64,000 bases of DNA from Sphingobacteriales bacterium (GTDB lineage Bacteria > Bacteroidota > Bacteroidia > Chitinophagales > JADIYW01). Of the stretch, positions 45,303 through 54,680 are shown one piece after another. Both the position numbers and the translations under genes were made by a program. Each line of letters starts with the position of its first letter. Within the stretch, counting starts at the first letter, position 1. Below the pieces are notes generated by a model that was given only the letters and a program-made list of their open reading frames with translations, had not been told where the DNA came from and did not search any database. Where the stretch lies: assembly GCA_016721245.1 (NCBI GenBank), contig JADKIQ010000025.1, forward strand, positions 310,001 to 374,000. Reading direction: 5' to 3'.

Positions 45303-45935
45303 TTAATCTATTCCTTTAATAATTCCTCTGTCCGAAGTTTTTATAAAATTCAGGATATAATCACGTAATGCAGACGGAGGAATTTCTTCTGTAATCTTTT
45401 GTAATGCCTGAGAGGTATTTAACCCCTTATTGCCAAAAATAAAGCGGTAAGCATCCTGTATCATATGTATTTCTTCTGCTGTAAAATTATGACGTTTTAA
45501 TCCAACAGAATTAATGTAATCTTCAATTGTAACATGTCCGGCTAAATTTGTTGAATTCGCCAGGATACAATGTTCGCCAATGATGCAATCATGTGCCACA
45601 TGCACGTACGCCATCAGCATGGTGTCATTACCTACTTTAGTGGTACCACTGGCCTCAGTACCGCGGTTCACCGTGGCACATTCGCGTATCACCACCCTGT
45701 CTCCTATTTCTACAAGAGAAGTTTCTCCGTGAAACTTTAAATCCTGAGGAATGGCACCAATTACGGCACCCGGAAAAATCTTACAATCCTTCCCGATTCT
45801 GGAACCGGGAAAAATAGACACATTCGGACCAATCCAGGTATTATCACCAATAATCACATTTTCGTAAATGGAAGAAAAGTGTTCTACCTTTACGTTGGTT
45901 CCTAATTGTGCTTCGGGATGTATGAAATTATTCAA
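45303..45935 (-). CDS. lpxA: UDP-N-acetylglucosamine acyltransferase LpxA, internally shortened
   Basis: Left-handed beta-helix acyltransferase of lipid A synthesis that transfers a hydroxyacyl chain to UDP-GlcNAc. The N-terminal coils are intact, with His112 and His115 (YVHVAHDC) at the catalytic positions, and the C-terminal helical domain follows (INSVGLKRHNFTAEE). Residue Tyr140 (AGHVTIEDY) is joined directly to Ile141 although in the family about 50 residues lie between, containing several coils and a His equivalent to E. coli His160. The protein is therefore about 210 instead of about 260 residues. Start is TTG; no ATG is available. Confidence 0.85.
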   Translation of the reverse strand: MNNFIHPEAQLGTNVKVEHFSSIYENVIIGDNTWIGPNVSIFPGSRIGKDCKIFPGAVIGAIPQDLKFHGETSLVEIGDRVVIRECATVNRGTEASGTTKVGNDTMLMAYVHVAHDCIIGEHCILANSTNLAGHVTIEDYINSVGLKRHNFTAEEIHMIQDAYRFIFGNKGLNTSQALQKITEEIPPSALRDYILNFIKTSDRGIIKGID

Positions 45936-45949
45936 CGGATGTATTTATA

Positions 45950-45957
45950 CAAAGATA
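45950..45957 (-). promoter_or_regulatory. Possible -7 element before lpxA
   Basis: Minus strand TATCTTTG matches TAnnTTTG and lies 14 nt upstream of the lpxA TTG start. No good TTTG at -33 was found. It occupies the gap where a FabZ-coding segment would follow lpxC in relatives. Confidence 0.35.
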
Positions 45958-45989
45958 GTGTTTTGTATGATTTTTTAATACAGCGTTAA

Positions 45990-46922
45990 TTAGAAGGAAT
46001 GTTCTGCCATCACATCAATATATTTCTCCGACAGAAATTGAGCAAATTTACTGTTGGAAGTATGTCCGGGCTTATAGGCAATTAATTTACCCTTAAAGTA
46101 GGTTTGGGTTAAAGCTAAATCTCCTATAACATCCAGTAATTTATGACGTGCTGCTTCGTTATCAAATGTTTGATACAATGGATTTAAAATACCCATTTCC
46201 GGAATGGAATTAGCTGACTGATGGAATGTTTTTGCCAGCCATTGTATTTTTTCTTTGCTTAAGGCTGATTCGGAAAAAACAAGTGCATTGTTTAAGTTAC
46301 CGCCTTTTATCAGTCCTTTATTGTACAAAAATTCAATTTCATGTAAAAAGCAAAATGTTTTAGCCGTTCCGATTTCTTCCGCATATTCTCTTATATCGTT
46401 CAATACGGCATACTGATGTTTAATCATTTTGGATGGAAAATCGATTAAGCAGGTAACGGAAAAATCTTCATGAGGGAGAAAAATATACTCCGCTCCTGTT
46501 TGTTCATCTTTCCATTCAATCACATCATGAATGATATATCTCTTTTTAGATTGCTGTAATTCAATAATATTTTCATCCGTCAGGCTGTCCAGATAAAATT
46601 TAGAACTGCCGTCTAAAATAGGAACTTCTTTGTTATCAATTTCTACCAAGGCATTATCTACGCCCAACGCGTAAAAAGCAGATAATAAATGTTCTACAGT
46701 AATAACTTCGGCATCATGTTTTTTGATGGTAGTGCTTCTGTCTGTGTTAGAAACATTATGGCTTCTTGCAGGAATATATAAAGTAGGATTAATGTCTGTT
46801 CTGCAGAATTGAATTCCAAAATTCTCCGGTGCCGGTTTAATAGTGACATTTGCTGTTAAACCTGTGTGCAATCCAACTCCTGAAAATTGAATCGGACGGA
46901 CGATTGTTTTTTGTAAACTCAA
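45990..46922 (-). CDS. lpxC: UDP-3-O-acyl-N-acetylglucosamine deacetylase LpxC
   Basis: Zinc deacetylase that commits the lipid A pathway. The 310-residue protein shows FSGVGLHTGL, the zinc motif TVEHLLSAFYALGVDNA (His), PILDGSS, and KTFCFLHEIEFLYNKGLIKGG, and the C-terminal zinc His in RHKLLDVIGDLAL. It stops soon after (AEHSF), whereas many Bacteroidota LpxC proteins continue into a FabZ dehydratase domain. No FabZ is found next to it. The start is TTG. Confidence 0.92.
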   Translation of the reverse strand: MSLQKTIVRPIQFSGVGLHTGLTANVTIKPAPENFGIQFCRTDINPTLYIPARSHNVSNTDRSTTIKKHDAEVITVEHLLSAFYALGVDNALVEIDNKEVPILDGSSKFYLDSLTDENIIELQQSKKRYIIHDVIEWKDEQTGAEYIFLPHEDFSVTCLIDFPSKMIKHQYAVLNDIREYAEEIGTAKTFCFLHEIEFLYNKGLIKGGNLNNALVFSESALSKEKIQWLAKTFHQSANSIPEMGILNPLYQTFDNEAARHKLLDVIGDLALTQTYFKGKLIAYKPGHTSNSKFAQFLSEKYIDVMAEHSF

Positions 46923-46992
46923 GACATAGGCATTAGTTGTGAAAAATAAAACCTAACAAATATAAAACTAAAAACTGAGGAATTTATGGCAA

Positions 46993-47961
46993 TTATGTGT
47001 TTTTTAGCCTGTTTAATTCAGCCTCCAATTCTCTTACTTTTCTTTCCAGTTCCGGTAAATTCTTATAAACCACCGTTGATTTAAAATGTTGTTTAATATC
47101 TATCACCGGAGTTCCTGAGAGAATTAAACCTTCTTTCTTAATATGTGAAGCAACGGCACTTTGCGCGTTTATCTTGGTGTATGGAGCCACTACAATATGT
47201 CCGACAAAACCCACCTGACCGCCAATCATGTTGTGATGTCCGATTTTAGTGCTGCCGGAAATGCCGGTTTGGGCTGCAATAACAGTATGTTCACCAATCT
47301 CTACATTATGTGCCACCTGAATCAGATTATCCAATTTAACGCCTTTTCTGATAATGGTAGAACCCATTGTTGCTCTGTCAACACAAGTATTGGCACCAAT
47401 CTCGCAATTGTCTTCAATAATTACATTACCCAGCTGTGGGATTTTATGAAAGGTGCCGTCTTCAATCGGTGCAAATCCGAAACCATCACTGCCGATTACC
47501 GCACCGGAGTGCAAAATGCAATTATTACCAATGACACAATGCGCGTTAATGGTAACATTCGGATATAAAATACAATTATCCCCAATACTAACGTTTTCGC
47601 CTATGTATACAAAAGGATACACATGAACGTTCGTTCCTATTTTTGCAGATGTATGCACAAATGCTTTATCAGAAATTTCAGTGGTAATAACCACATTAAA
47701 CAACGAAAGTACTTTTGTAAATGCTTCATACGCATCTTTCACCAGAATAAAATTTCCGCTCATTTTATCAGAAAATAATTCTTTCGAAATGACAATGCAG
47801 CCTGCTTGTGTTGTGCTTACGTAATCCAGGTATTTATTGTTTGCCAGAAATGTAATATGACCGGCTTGTGCTTCTTCAATTTTAGCAGGAAAAGAAATAG
47901 TGTGCTGTGCATTTCCTACAACTTCTCCGTTTATCTTATCTGCAATTTCGTGTATTGTCAT
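46993..47961 (-). CDS. lpxD: UDP-3-O-acylglucosamine N-acyltransferase LpxD
   Basis: Second acyltransferase of lipid A synthesis. The 322-residue protein begins with the LpxD uridine-binding domain (MTIHEIADKINGEVVGNA), then a hexapeptide beta-helix with IGSDGFGFAP and catalytic-type His in QVAHNVEIGEH (near residue 223). It ends in a coiled-coil-like helix (LERKVRELEAELNRL). It is two bases downstream of the HD-domain gene, in the minus-strand lpx operon. Confidence 0.95.
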   Translation of the reverse strand: MTIHEIADKINGEVVGNAQHTISFPAKIEEAQAGHITFLANNKYLDYVSTTQAGCIVISKELFSDKMSGNFILVKDAYEAFTKVLSLFNVVITTEISDKAFVHTSAKIGTNVHVYPFVYIGENVSIGDNCILYPNVTINAHCVIGNNCILHSGAVIGSDGFGFAPIEDGTFHKIPQLGNVIIEDNCEIGANTCVDRATMGSTIIRKGVKLDNLIQVAHNVEIGEHTVIAAQTGISGSTKIGHHNMIGGQVGFVGHIVVAPYTKINAQSAVASHIKKEGLILSGTPVIDIKQHFKSTVVYKNLPELERKVRELEAELNRLKNT

Positions 47962-47963
47962 TC

Positions 47964-49163
47964 CTATTTACTTTTAGGATAAGCAATATAATGTTTTACC
48001 ACCGGATTGGAAAGCGAACGTATGTTCCATTGCTCTGTAATGTCTGTAATCTCTTTAATACTACCATCCTTAAACTTGATGTAAATATTATCTTTTGAAG
48101 GATTGTACGCATTATTTTGCGCAGCACCTTTTAAGACCAGAAAACGCATTTCTTCTTCAGAATATTTATTTTTTAAAGTATCGTATTTCTCCGCTGCCTT
48201 CTCCTCTTCCACGAATTCAATCTTAAATAATTTTCGATTGATAATAGAAGTTGACAAGGTTTTCAGGATAACATCTTCACTGTTCATCCACACTTTTAAT
48301 GCCTGAAAAATATCATAATCATCCAAAGCTGCAAACTTTGTGAGATGTTCATCAAAATCATTTACCGTAAGTGTATTTGATAAAAAGAAATTCAGATTCG
48401 CAGAAATTTCAGACTGCTTATTGTTTCCTCTGTATACTTCTTTTGCCCTCAGCACCGCATTCTTCAGCATCAAATCTGCCACCAGACTGGTTTTATGCAA
48501 ATACACCTGCCAGTACATCAATCGGCGCGCCACAATAAATTTCTCGATAGAATAAATTCCTTTTTCTTCCACCACAATATTATCATCATGCACATCCAGC
48601 ATGTTGATGATTCTGTCGTAACCCACCACTCCTTCGCTCACGCCGCTGTAAAACGAGTCGCGATTCAGGTAATCCAGCCTGTCCATATCCAGTTGCCCGC
48701 TCACCAGCTGATACAAAAATCTCTTCGGATACTGATTGGTAAAAATCTGAATCGCCATTTCGATAGGTTTACCGAATTCCTTTTGCAGATTTTGCATCAG
48801 CAGCATCGAAATATGTTCATGATGTAAATCTTCCACCAACACCCCTTCCAGAGCATGCGAGAAAGGACCATGCCCCAAATCATGCATCAAAATGGCCAGC
48901 ACCGCTGCTTTTGATTCATCTTCCGTAATCTCTTGCCCTTTTGATTTTAACACCTCCAGACTTCTGTACATGAGGTGCATGGCACCTAAGGAATGATGAA
49001 AACGGGAATGTGTGGCACCCGGATATACCAGTGAACTTAATCCCAACTGCTGAATTCTGCGCAAACGCTGAAAATACGGATGCTCTATAACATCAAAAAC
49101 GATATCATATGGAATTGAAATAAAACCATAAACCGGGTCGTTAAATATTTTTCGTTTGTTCAT
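47964..49163 (-). CDS. HD-domain phosphohydrolase
   Basis: A 399-residue HD-superfamily protein related to YwfO-type dNTP/nucleotide phosphohydrolases. The N-terminal FNDPVYGFI and RLRRIQQLG are family hallmarks, followed by the HD metal site in RFHHSLGAMHL and ILMHDLGHGPFSHALE; the second metal Asp is in QLDMDRLDYLNRDSF. The substrate is unknown. It is the first gene of the group with lpxD, two bases upstream of it. Confidence 0.85.
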   Translation of the reverse strand: MNKRKIFNDPVYGFISIPYDIVFDVIEHPYFQRLRRIQQLGLSSLVYPGATHSRFHHSLGAMHLMYRSLEVLKSKGQEITEDESKAAVLAILMHDLGHGPFSHALEGVLVEDLHHEHISMLLMQNLQKEFGKPIEMAIQIFTNQYPKRFLYQLVSGQLDMDRLDYLNRDSFYSGVSEGVVGYDRIINMLDVHDDNIVVEEKGIYSIEKFIVARRLMYWQVYLHKTSLVADLMLKNAVLRAKEVYRGNNKQSEISANLNFFLSNTLTVNDFDEHLTKFAALDDYDIFQALKVWMNSEDVILKTLSTSIINRKLFKIEFVEEEKAAEKYDTLKNKYSEEEMRFLVLKGAAQNNAYNPSKDNIYIKFKDGSIKEITDITEQWNIRSLSNPVVKHYIAYPKSK

Positions 49164-49177
49164 TTAAATAGCCGTGA

Positions 49178-49316
49178 GTCGCAAGTCGTGAGTTATATGC
49201 GTAAAAATAAGAATCAAAATTCACATTTTTTAATACAATATAATTTGTATTTTGTGGTTAAAGTGAGTTATTGCATAAAAGAACTTACTTACGACTTATT
49301 ACTCACGACTTACAAC
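49178..49316. repeat. Long-range inverted repeat upstream of porX
   Basis: GTCGCAAGTCGTGAGTTAT (49178-49196) and ATTACTCACGACTTACAAC (49298-49316) are complementary over 16 of 19 positions, enclosing about 100 nt. The right arm also holds ACGACTTA twice. This may be tag-like repeat DNA between the divergent HD and porX genes. Confidence 0.5.
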
Positions 49317-49322
49317 TAAAAT

Positions 49323-50879
49323 ATGAGCGAAATAAAAATCCTTTGGGCTGACGATGAAATTGACTTATTAAAGCCTCAAATCATTTTTTTAGAACAAAAA
49401 GGATATACAGTTGAGCCGGTGAGCAACGGACACGATGCACTGGATAAATGCAAAACAGAACATTTCGATTTAATTTTTCTGGATGAACACATGCCGGGAA
49501 TCTCCGGACTGGAAACACTTTCCCGTATAAAAGCTATTAACAAAGATATTCCGGTGGTGATGATTACCAAAAATGAAGAGGAGAATATCATGGAAGAAGC
49601 GATTGGTTCTCAGATTGCAGATTATTTAATCAAGCCTGTAAAACCGAATCAGATTCTTCTTGCTATTAAAAAAATAACAGAAAACAAAAAACTCGTTTCA
49701 GAAAAGACGGCTACTTCTTATCGTCAGGAATTTCAGAACATCATGACAGAAGTGAATAATGTGAACACCCATCAGGAATGGGCTGAATTGTATAAGAAAT
49801 TAATTTACTGGGAGCTTGAACTGGAAAAAGCAGACAACCCGGATATGAAAAATATCCTGGATATGCAGAAAGGGGAAGCGAATAAAGAGTTCTTTAAATT
49901 CATTTCTAAAAATTATATGAGATGGCTGAAAGAACCAGGTAAAGAAAGTACACCAACATTATCTTACACCCTATTCAAAGACAAAGTAATTCCAGCTATA
50001 CAGAAAGATGTTCCAACATTTTTTCTGCTGGTAGACAATTTGCGTTACGACCATTTCAGAGTAATAGAAACCTTATTAAAAGAAGATTTCCGTAAAGTAA
50101 GCGAAGATCATTTCTACAGTATTTTACCCACCACCACACAATATTCCCGTAATTCTATTTTCTCCGGTTTAATGCCTTTGGATATCGACAAAAAATATCC
50201 TGAAAAATGGTTTTATGACGACGAGAATGCCGGTAAAAACCTGCACGAAGAGTTCTTCCTGAACGAGCAGTTCAAACGCAGTAACATCCACTTAAAAACG
50301 AGTTATACCAAAATCACCAATCATAAAAGCGGCAAAGAATTAGAAGATACGATTCTGAATCTGATGAATAATGATTTTAACGTCATAGTTTACAACTTCG
50401 TAGATATGTTGTCGCATGCAAGAACAGAAATGGAAGTACTGAAAGAGCTGGCCAGCGATGAAGCAGCCTATCGTTCATTAACACTTTCCTGGTTCGACCA
50501 TTCGCCCTTATTAAACGCCTTGCAAAAATTAAAGGAGAGAAAAGTAAGAATTGTAATCACTTCAGACCACGGAACGGTGCGTGTACAGAACCCATCTAAA
50601 ATCATTGGCGATAAAGCAACCACTACCAATCTGCGTTACAAAACTGGAAAAAATCTAAATTTCAACGAGAAAGAAGTTTTTTTTGTGAAAAATCCGGAAG
50701 AAGCTTTACTGCCAAAATCTAATTTAAGTTCATCTTATGTTTTTGCCAAAGAAGATTACTATTTCTGTTATCCGAATAATTACAACCATTTTGTCAATTA
50801 TTACAGAAATACCTTCCAGCATGGCGGTGTTTCCATCGAAGAAATGATTGTTCCCGTGGCCGTTTTTGAAAGCAAATAA
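49323..50879 (+). CDS. porX: T9SS regulator PorX (response regulator with PglZ domain)
   Basis: A 518-residue protein: receiver domain (phospho-acceptor Asp54 in FLDEHMPG, acidic pocket ADDE at 9-12), a helical linker, and a C-terminal PglZ alkaline-phosphatase-like domain with VDNLRYDHF and the metal motif TSDHGTVRV. This architecture is PorX, which regulates T9SS gene expression in Bacteroidota and has nucleotide phosphodiesterase activity. The window contains several T9SS cargoes, consistent with its role. tsaE and ald follow on the same strand, a combination I recall as common in the phylum. Confidence 0.93.
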   Translation: MSEIKILWADDEIDLLKPQIIFLEQKGYTVEPVSNGHDALDKCKTEHFDLIFLDEHMPGISGLETLSRIKAINKDIPVVMITKNEEENIMEEAIGSQIADYLIKPVKPNQILLAIKKITENKKLVSEKTATSYRQEFQNIMTEVNNVNTHQEWAELYKKLIYWELELEKADNPDMKNILDMQKGEANKEFFKFISKNYMRWLKEPGKESTPTLSYTLFKDKVIPAIQKDVPTFFLLVDNLRYDHFRVIETLLKEDFRKVSEDHFYSILPTTTQYSRNSIFSGLMPLDIDKKYPEKWFYDDENAGKNLHEEFFLNEQFKRSNIHLKTSYTKITNHKSGKELEDTILNLMNNDFNVIVYNFVDMLSHARTEMEVLKELASDEAAYRSLTLSWFDHSPLLNALQKLKERKVRIVITSDHGTVRVQNPSKIIGDKATTTNLRYKTGKNLNFNEKEVFFVKNPEEALLPKSNLSSSYVFAKEDYYFCYPNNYNHFVNYYRNTFQHGGVSIEEMIVPVAVFESK

Positions 50880-50897
50880 TCGTAGGATTTATACAAG

Positions 50898-51311
50898 ATG
50901 AATTTTACTGTTAATTCAATTCAAGAATTAAATGCTGTTGCAGATGAAATCATCCGGCTTACCGAGGCAAATTCTGTTTTTTGTTTTTACGGAAATCTAG
51001 GTGCCGGCAAAACCACCTTAATTAAACTCATTTGCGAAAAACTTCAGGTAACGGACACCATTTCTTCTCCGACCTATCCCATTATTAATGAGTATCATTA
51101 TCCCAATGGAATCATTTATCACATTGATTTATATCGTCTAAAATCAATAGATGAAGCCTTAAATATCGGACTGGAAGAATATCTCTATTCCGGAAATCTG
51201 AGCTTTATTGAATGGCCGGATAATTTTGAAAGTATATTGCCCGACAAACATATTAAGATAAAAATTAGTAAATTTGAGGAAGACAGAACTATTGTATTAA
51301 GTTCAACCTAA
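50898..51311 (+). CDS. tsaE: tRNA threonylcarbamoyladenosine synthesis ATPase TsaE
   Basis: ATPase subunit of the t6A tRNA modification complex. The 137-residue protein has Walker A GNLGAGKTT near residue 34, the conserved SSPTYPIINEY, HIDLYRLKS and the Trp in FIEWPDN. It lies 18 nt after porX and 38 nt before ald. Confidence 0.96.
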   Translation: MNFTVNSIQELNAVADEIIRLTEANSVFCFYGNLGAGKTTLIKLICEKLQVTDTISSPTYPIINEYHYPNGIIYHIDLYRLKSIDEALNIGLEEYLYSGNLSFIEWPDNFESILPDKHIKIKISKFEEDRTIVLSST

Positions 51312-51349
51312 ACACTTAATACAATCTTCAATACACTCAATATTAAGCT

Positions 51350-52561
51350 ATGGAATCCATGTTAGGTAAAATAAAATCAGAATATTCTTTATACACCAAA
51401 GAAGTGCTGGCAGAAATCGGCACCAGCAGGAAATCTTTATTTATCGGCATCCCGAAAGAAACCGACTATCAGGAAAAAAGAATTCCTCTGACCCCCAACT
51501 CCGTTGCAGCATTAGTGAATTACGGTTTCAGAATTACCATAGAAAAAGATGCGGGCGAGAATTCTAATTTCTCGAATGAGGAGTATATGAACGCCGGAGC
51601 CGATGTGGTGTTTACCAAAGAAGATGTTTTCAAAGCGGATACTATATTAAAATCCGGCCCCATCAACCAGAGTGAAATCAGCTTACTGCATAGCAATCAG
51701 ATTATCTTCTCTCCCATTTTGCTGCCCAACCAAACAAAAAACATGGTGAAGTGCATGATGGAGAAACGCATTACCGCGATTGCTTTTGAATATGTGAAAG
51801 GCGATTACGGCACTTATCCCTTTATGCGCAGTATGAGCGAGATAGCCGGAAATTATGCCATCACAACGGCTGCCCGTTATTTAAGCAATGAGTACGGGAA
51901 AGGTATTTTATTAGGTGGTATTGCCGGTCAGCCGCCTGCCAAGGTCATGATTATCGGTGCGGGAACTGTGGGCGAAGCAGCGGCTAAATCTGCACTGGCA
52001 TTAGGTGCTTCCGTGCAGGTGTTTGATGATAATATTTACCGTTTATCACGCCTGCAAAATGATTTGGGAAATAAAATTTACACCTCTGTAATCGATCCGA
52101 TTAACTTAGCTAAAAATATTTCCCGCGCACATGTGGTAATTGGTGCTTTAAAGCCAAAAAATGGAAAAACTCCGCGTGTGGTGACTGAAGACATGGTGCG
52201 TTCCATGAAGAAAGACTCCGTTATTATTGATGTTTCCATCGATCAGGGCGGATGTTTTGAAACTTCCGTAGTAACAAACCACAATGAACCAGTATACACC
52301 AAACATGGCGTCATTCATTACTGCGTTCCGAATATTGCTTCCAACGTTTCCAGAACGGCAAGTTATGCGTTAAGCAATATTTTAGCTCCTATCTTGAAAA
52401 ATGCCGCGGATTCCGGCAGTATTGAAAACTTACTGAAATACGATGATGGTTTGCGCAAAGGTGCTTATTTATACAAAGGAGCGCTGACAAAAGAATTTAT
52501 CGCACAAAAATTTGATTTAAAATTCACGGATTTGGAGTTATTACTGAGTGCTGATTTTTAG
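51350..52561 (+). CDS. ald: Alanine dehydrogenase
   Basis: NAD-linked oxidative deamination of alanine to pyruvate. The 403-residue protein carries GIPKETDYQEKRIPLTP, the NAD-binding GAGTVGEAAAKSALALGA and Asp in VFDD, and VDVSIDQGGCFETS. It has about 30 extra N-terminal residues (MESMLGKIKSEYSLYTKE) ahead of the core, as in the Bacteroidota form. Saccharopine-type dehydrogenases are a distant alternative. Confidence 0.93.
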   Translation: MESMLGKIKSEYSLYTKEVLAEIGTSRKSLFIGIPKETDYQEKRIPLTPNSVAALVNYGFRITIEKDAGENSNFSNEEYMNAGADVVFTKEDVFKADTILKSGPINQSEISLLHSNQIIFSPILLPNQTKNMVKCMMEKRITAIAFEYVKGDYGTYPFMRSMSEIAGNYAITTAARYLSNEYGKGILLGGIAGQPPAKVMIIGAGTVGEAAAKSALALGASVQVFDDNIYRLSRLQNDLGNKIYTSVIDPINLAKNISRAHVVIGALKPKNGKTPRVVTEDMVRSMKKDSVIIDVSIDQGGCFETSVVTNHNEPVYTKHGVIHYCVPNIASNVSRTASYALSNILAPILKNAADSGSIENLLKYDDGLRKGAYLYKGALTKEFIAQKFDLKFTDLELLLSADF

Positions 52562-52654
52562 GAATCATCATATAAATTTTTCCACACTATTTTCTCATAT
52601 AAATAATTACTTGTATTTTGGGAGAGTCAATTTTCATTATAAAATCATACCCCA

Positions 52655-54673
52655 ATGTATTACTTACGTTCTATTCTAATTTTATCCATCTGTTTTCATT
52701 TCACCGACCGATTATTTTCAAAAGACATTAAGAACACAACTGCAGCGGCGGAAACATTATCCGTAACTTATTATGATAATCTTACTTCCGCATTATTATC
52801 CGGAGTAGCTGTGAAACTAAACCCAGCCAGAACAGAAAAGTTAAACTACACCTCTTTCTTTGCTAAAAATAATGAGTCCATCTCTATTAAGAAAAAAACA
52901 GCTGAAACAGATTATTCAACATTGGCAACAGGTGCATTTGAAAACAGCTATGCTTCTAATTCAACACTGCTGAATGGTCCATCAGATAAAGGTGCGGTAT
53001 ATGAGTTATTATCAGGCATCTCTAAAAAAAACAGCCCTGATAAAGTATATTTTACTGAAATTGCATTTATTGACAGCAGCACAGCTGTGACTATTGCCTA
53101 TTCAAAAAAGAAAGCAACCCTGCTATTAATAGATATCAGCAGCAACCCGATGCGCATAAATTCAGCTATAAACGTGCCGGTAGCAACTACTTTACTGACA
53201 ACACAGAAAGATATCTTTTCTGTAAATAAATCAACCGGACAAATTCTCATACCTGTACAAAAGATGACTGAAAGTGTAAGCAAAGAAGGTATTTTGGTCT
53301 GGAAAAAGAAAAAAAATGCATTGCCCGGTATCTGGATTATAACTCCGGTTAAAAATGACGAGAAGAAATGGGTTGCCGACAAGTCTGCTATCAGTGTACG
53401 ATATTTCGAAAATAATGCACTTAAAAGTAACCTGCAGATACAATACACTCATATAGATAATTCCGGAAATATCTGGTTCAATTTCAACAAAGGAATTTGC
53501 GGTGTATTGCCAATTACCGTTTTAAATAAAACAATCACTTATGCGGATCAGGTAATATTGTACAATTTCAACAAAGACCTTAGCCGTTTTTCAGATATGC
53601 AACGCAACTATAAAGAACTGCTATATCAAAACCTAAAGAATACAATAGATACAGAAACTCAGGACACTGTCAATTTTCAGAAACAAGTGTACAAACATCC
53701 GGAAGCATTTGCAAATCAGTACCTGAGTGCCTCCCGATATAATACCTATTCTAAAATCCTCAGAAGTAAAGAGGCATTGCTGGACTCAAACAAAGTGTAT
53801 GAAAACCCTGAAGCATTGTGGCAATATGTATCACTGCAGTTAGATCCTCCGAATACTAAAAAGCAAAACAAGCTAACTGATTATTTCGGATTTAAATTAA
53901 AATCATTTCAGACGCTTCATAATGGTATTACTTCTGCAGATGACAACAGCGTGTTCGTAAGTACCAACACAGGAATCCATAAATTATCTTACAATGTAAA
54001 AAACAACGCTGTCGAAACGAAATGGTATGTTCCTTATGAGAATAGTTATTTAAAAACAGATGCTCAAAAAGCTGCTGCCTCTGCCACAACACCTACTTAT
54101 ATTGCAGACAAAGAGGAAGTGGTATTTTGTGACAATGCTTTTCCACAAATCAACTTACTTATACTTGATGCCAAAACAGGTAATTTAAAATTCAAATTTC
54201 CTCTTTTTGAATACAATATTGGAAGTGCCTGTGAAAATGCCATTGCATATACAGAAAATACAATCATAGCGGGCAATACCTTTGGCAACAGCAACAGTTT
54301 AAAATCAGATGCATTAGCTTATCCGGCAAATGGCATCATGAAATTCAACTGTTCAACAAGTGGAAAATGGTCGGTAGATTACAACTGGAATAAAAACCAG
54401 GTAAATACACCTACAAACACAGCTGCACCTAAAATTTCTATTCCCGATCATAAAGCATACATATACCATAATAATTCCGGTCAATGGCAGTTAAGTGTCA
54501 TCAGATTAGATAAAACAGATACAGGATTTCCATTGCTGTTTTCACTGACACCAGATTTTAAAAACATTGGCAAAACCAATATCGGCAACTTCAAAAGCAA
54601 TTTCACCTTCGGACCAAACAAATCCATCTTGATTGGAACAAAAAACGGGCTATTGAGAATTGTAACGGAATAA
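52655..54673 (+). CDS. Large secreted protein of unknown function, beta-propeller-like
   Basis: A 672-residue protein with a signal peptide (about residues 1-22). It has repeated blade-like strands such as VFVSTNTGIHKLS, LLILDAKTGNLKFKF and ILIGTKNGLLRI, suggesting a WD/PQQ-type beta-propeller in the second half. No T9SS C-terminal domain is seen, so it may be periplasmic or surface bound in another way. No family recognised. It ends eight bases from the convergent DUF4105 gene. Confidence 0.6.
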   Translation: MYYLRSILILSICFHFTDRLFSKDIKNTTAAAETLSVTYYDNLTSALLSGVAVKLNPARTEKLNYTSFFAKNNESISIKKKTAETDYSTLATGAFENSYASNSTLLNGPSDKGAVYELLSGISKKNSPDKVYFTEIAFIDSSTAVTIAYSKKKATLLLIDISSNPMRINSAINVPVATTLLTTQKDIFSVNKSTGQILIPVQKMTESVSKEGILVWKKKKNALPGIWIITPVKNDEKKWVADKSAISVRYFENNALKSNLQIQYTHIDNSGNIWFNFNKGICGVLPITVLNKTITYADQVILYNFNKDLSRFSDMQRNYKELLYQNLKNTIDTETQDTVNFQKQVYKHPEAFANQYLSASRYNTYSKILRSKEALLDSNKVYENPEALWQYVSLQLDPPNTKKQNKLTDYFGFKLKSFQTLHNGITSADDNSVFVSTNTGIHKLSYNVKNNAVETKWYVPYENSYLKTDAQKAAASATTPTYIADKEEVVFCDNAFPQINLLILDAKTGNLKFKFPLFEYNIGSACENAIAYTENTIIAGNTFGNSNSLKSDALAYPANGIMKFNCSTSGKWSVDYNWNKNQVNTPTNTAAPKISIPDHKAYIYHNNSGQWQLSVIRLDKTDTGFPLLFSLTPDFKNIGKTNIGNFKSNFTFGPNKSILIGTKNGLLRIVTE

Positions 54674-54680
54674 ATTAGGC

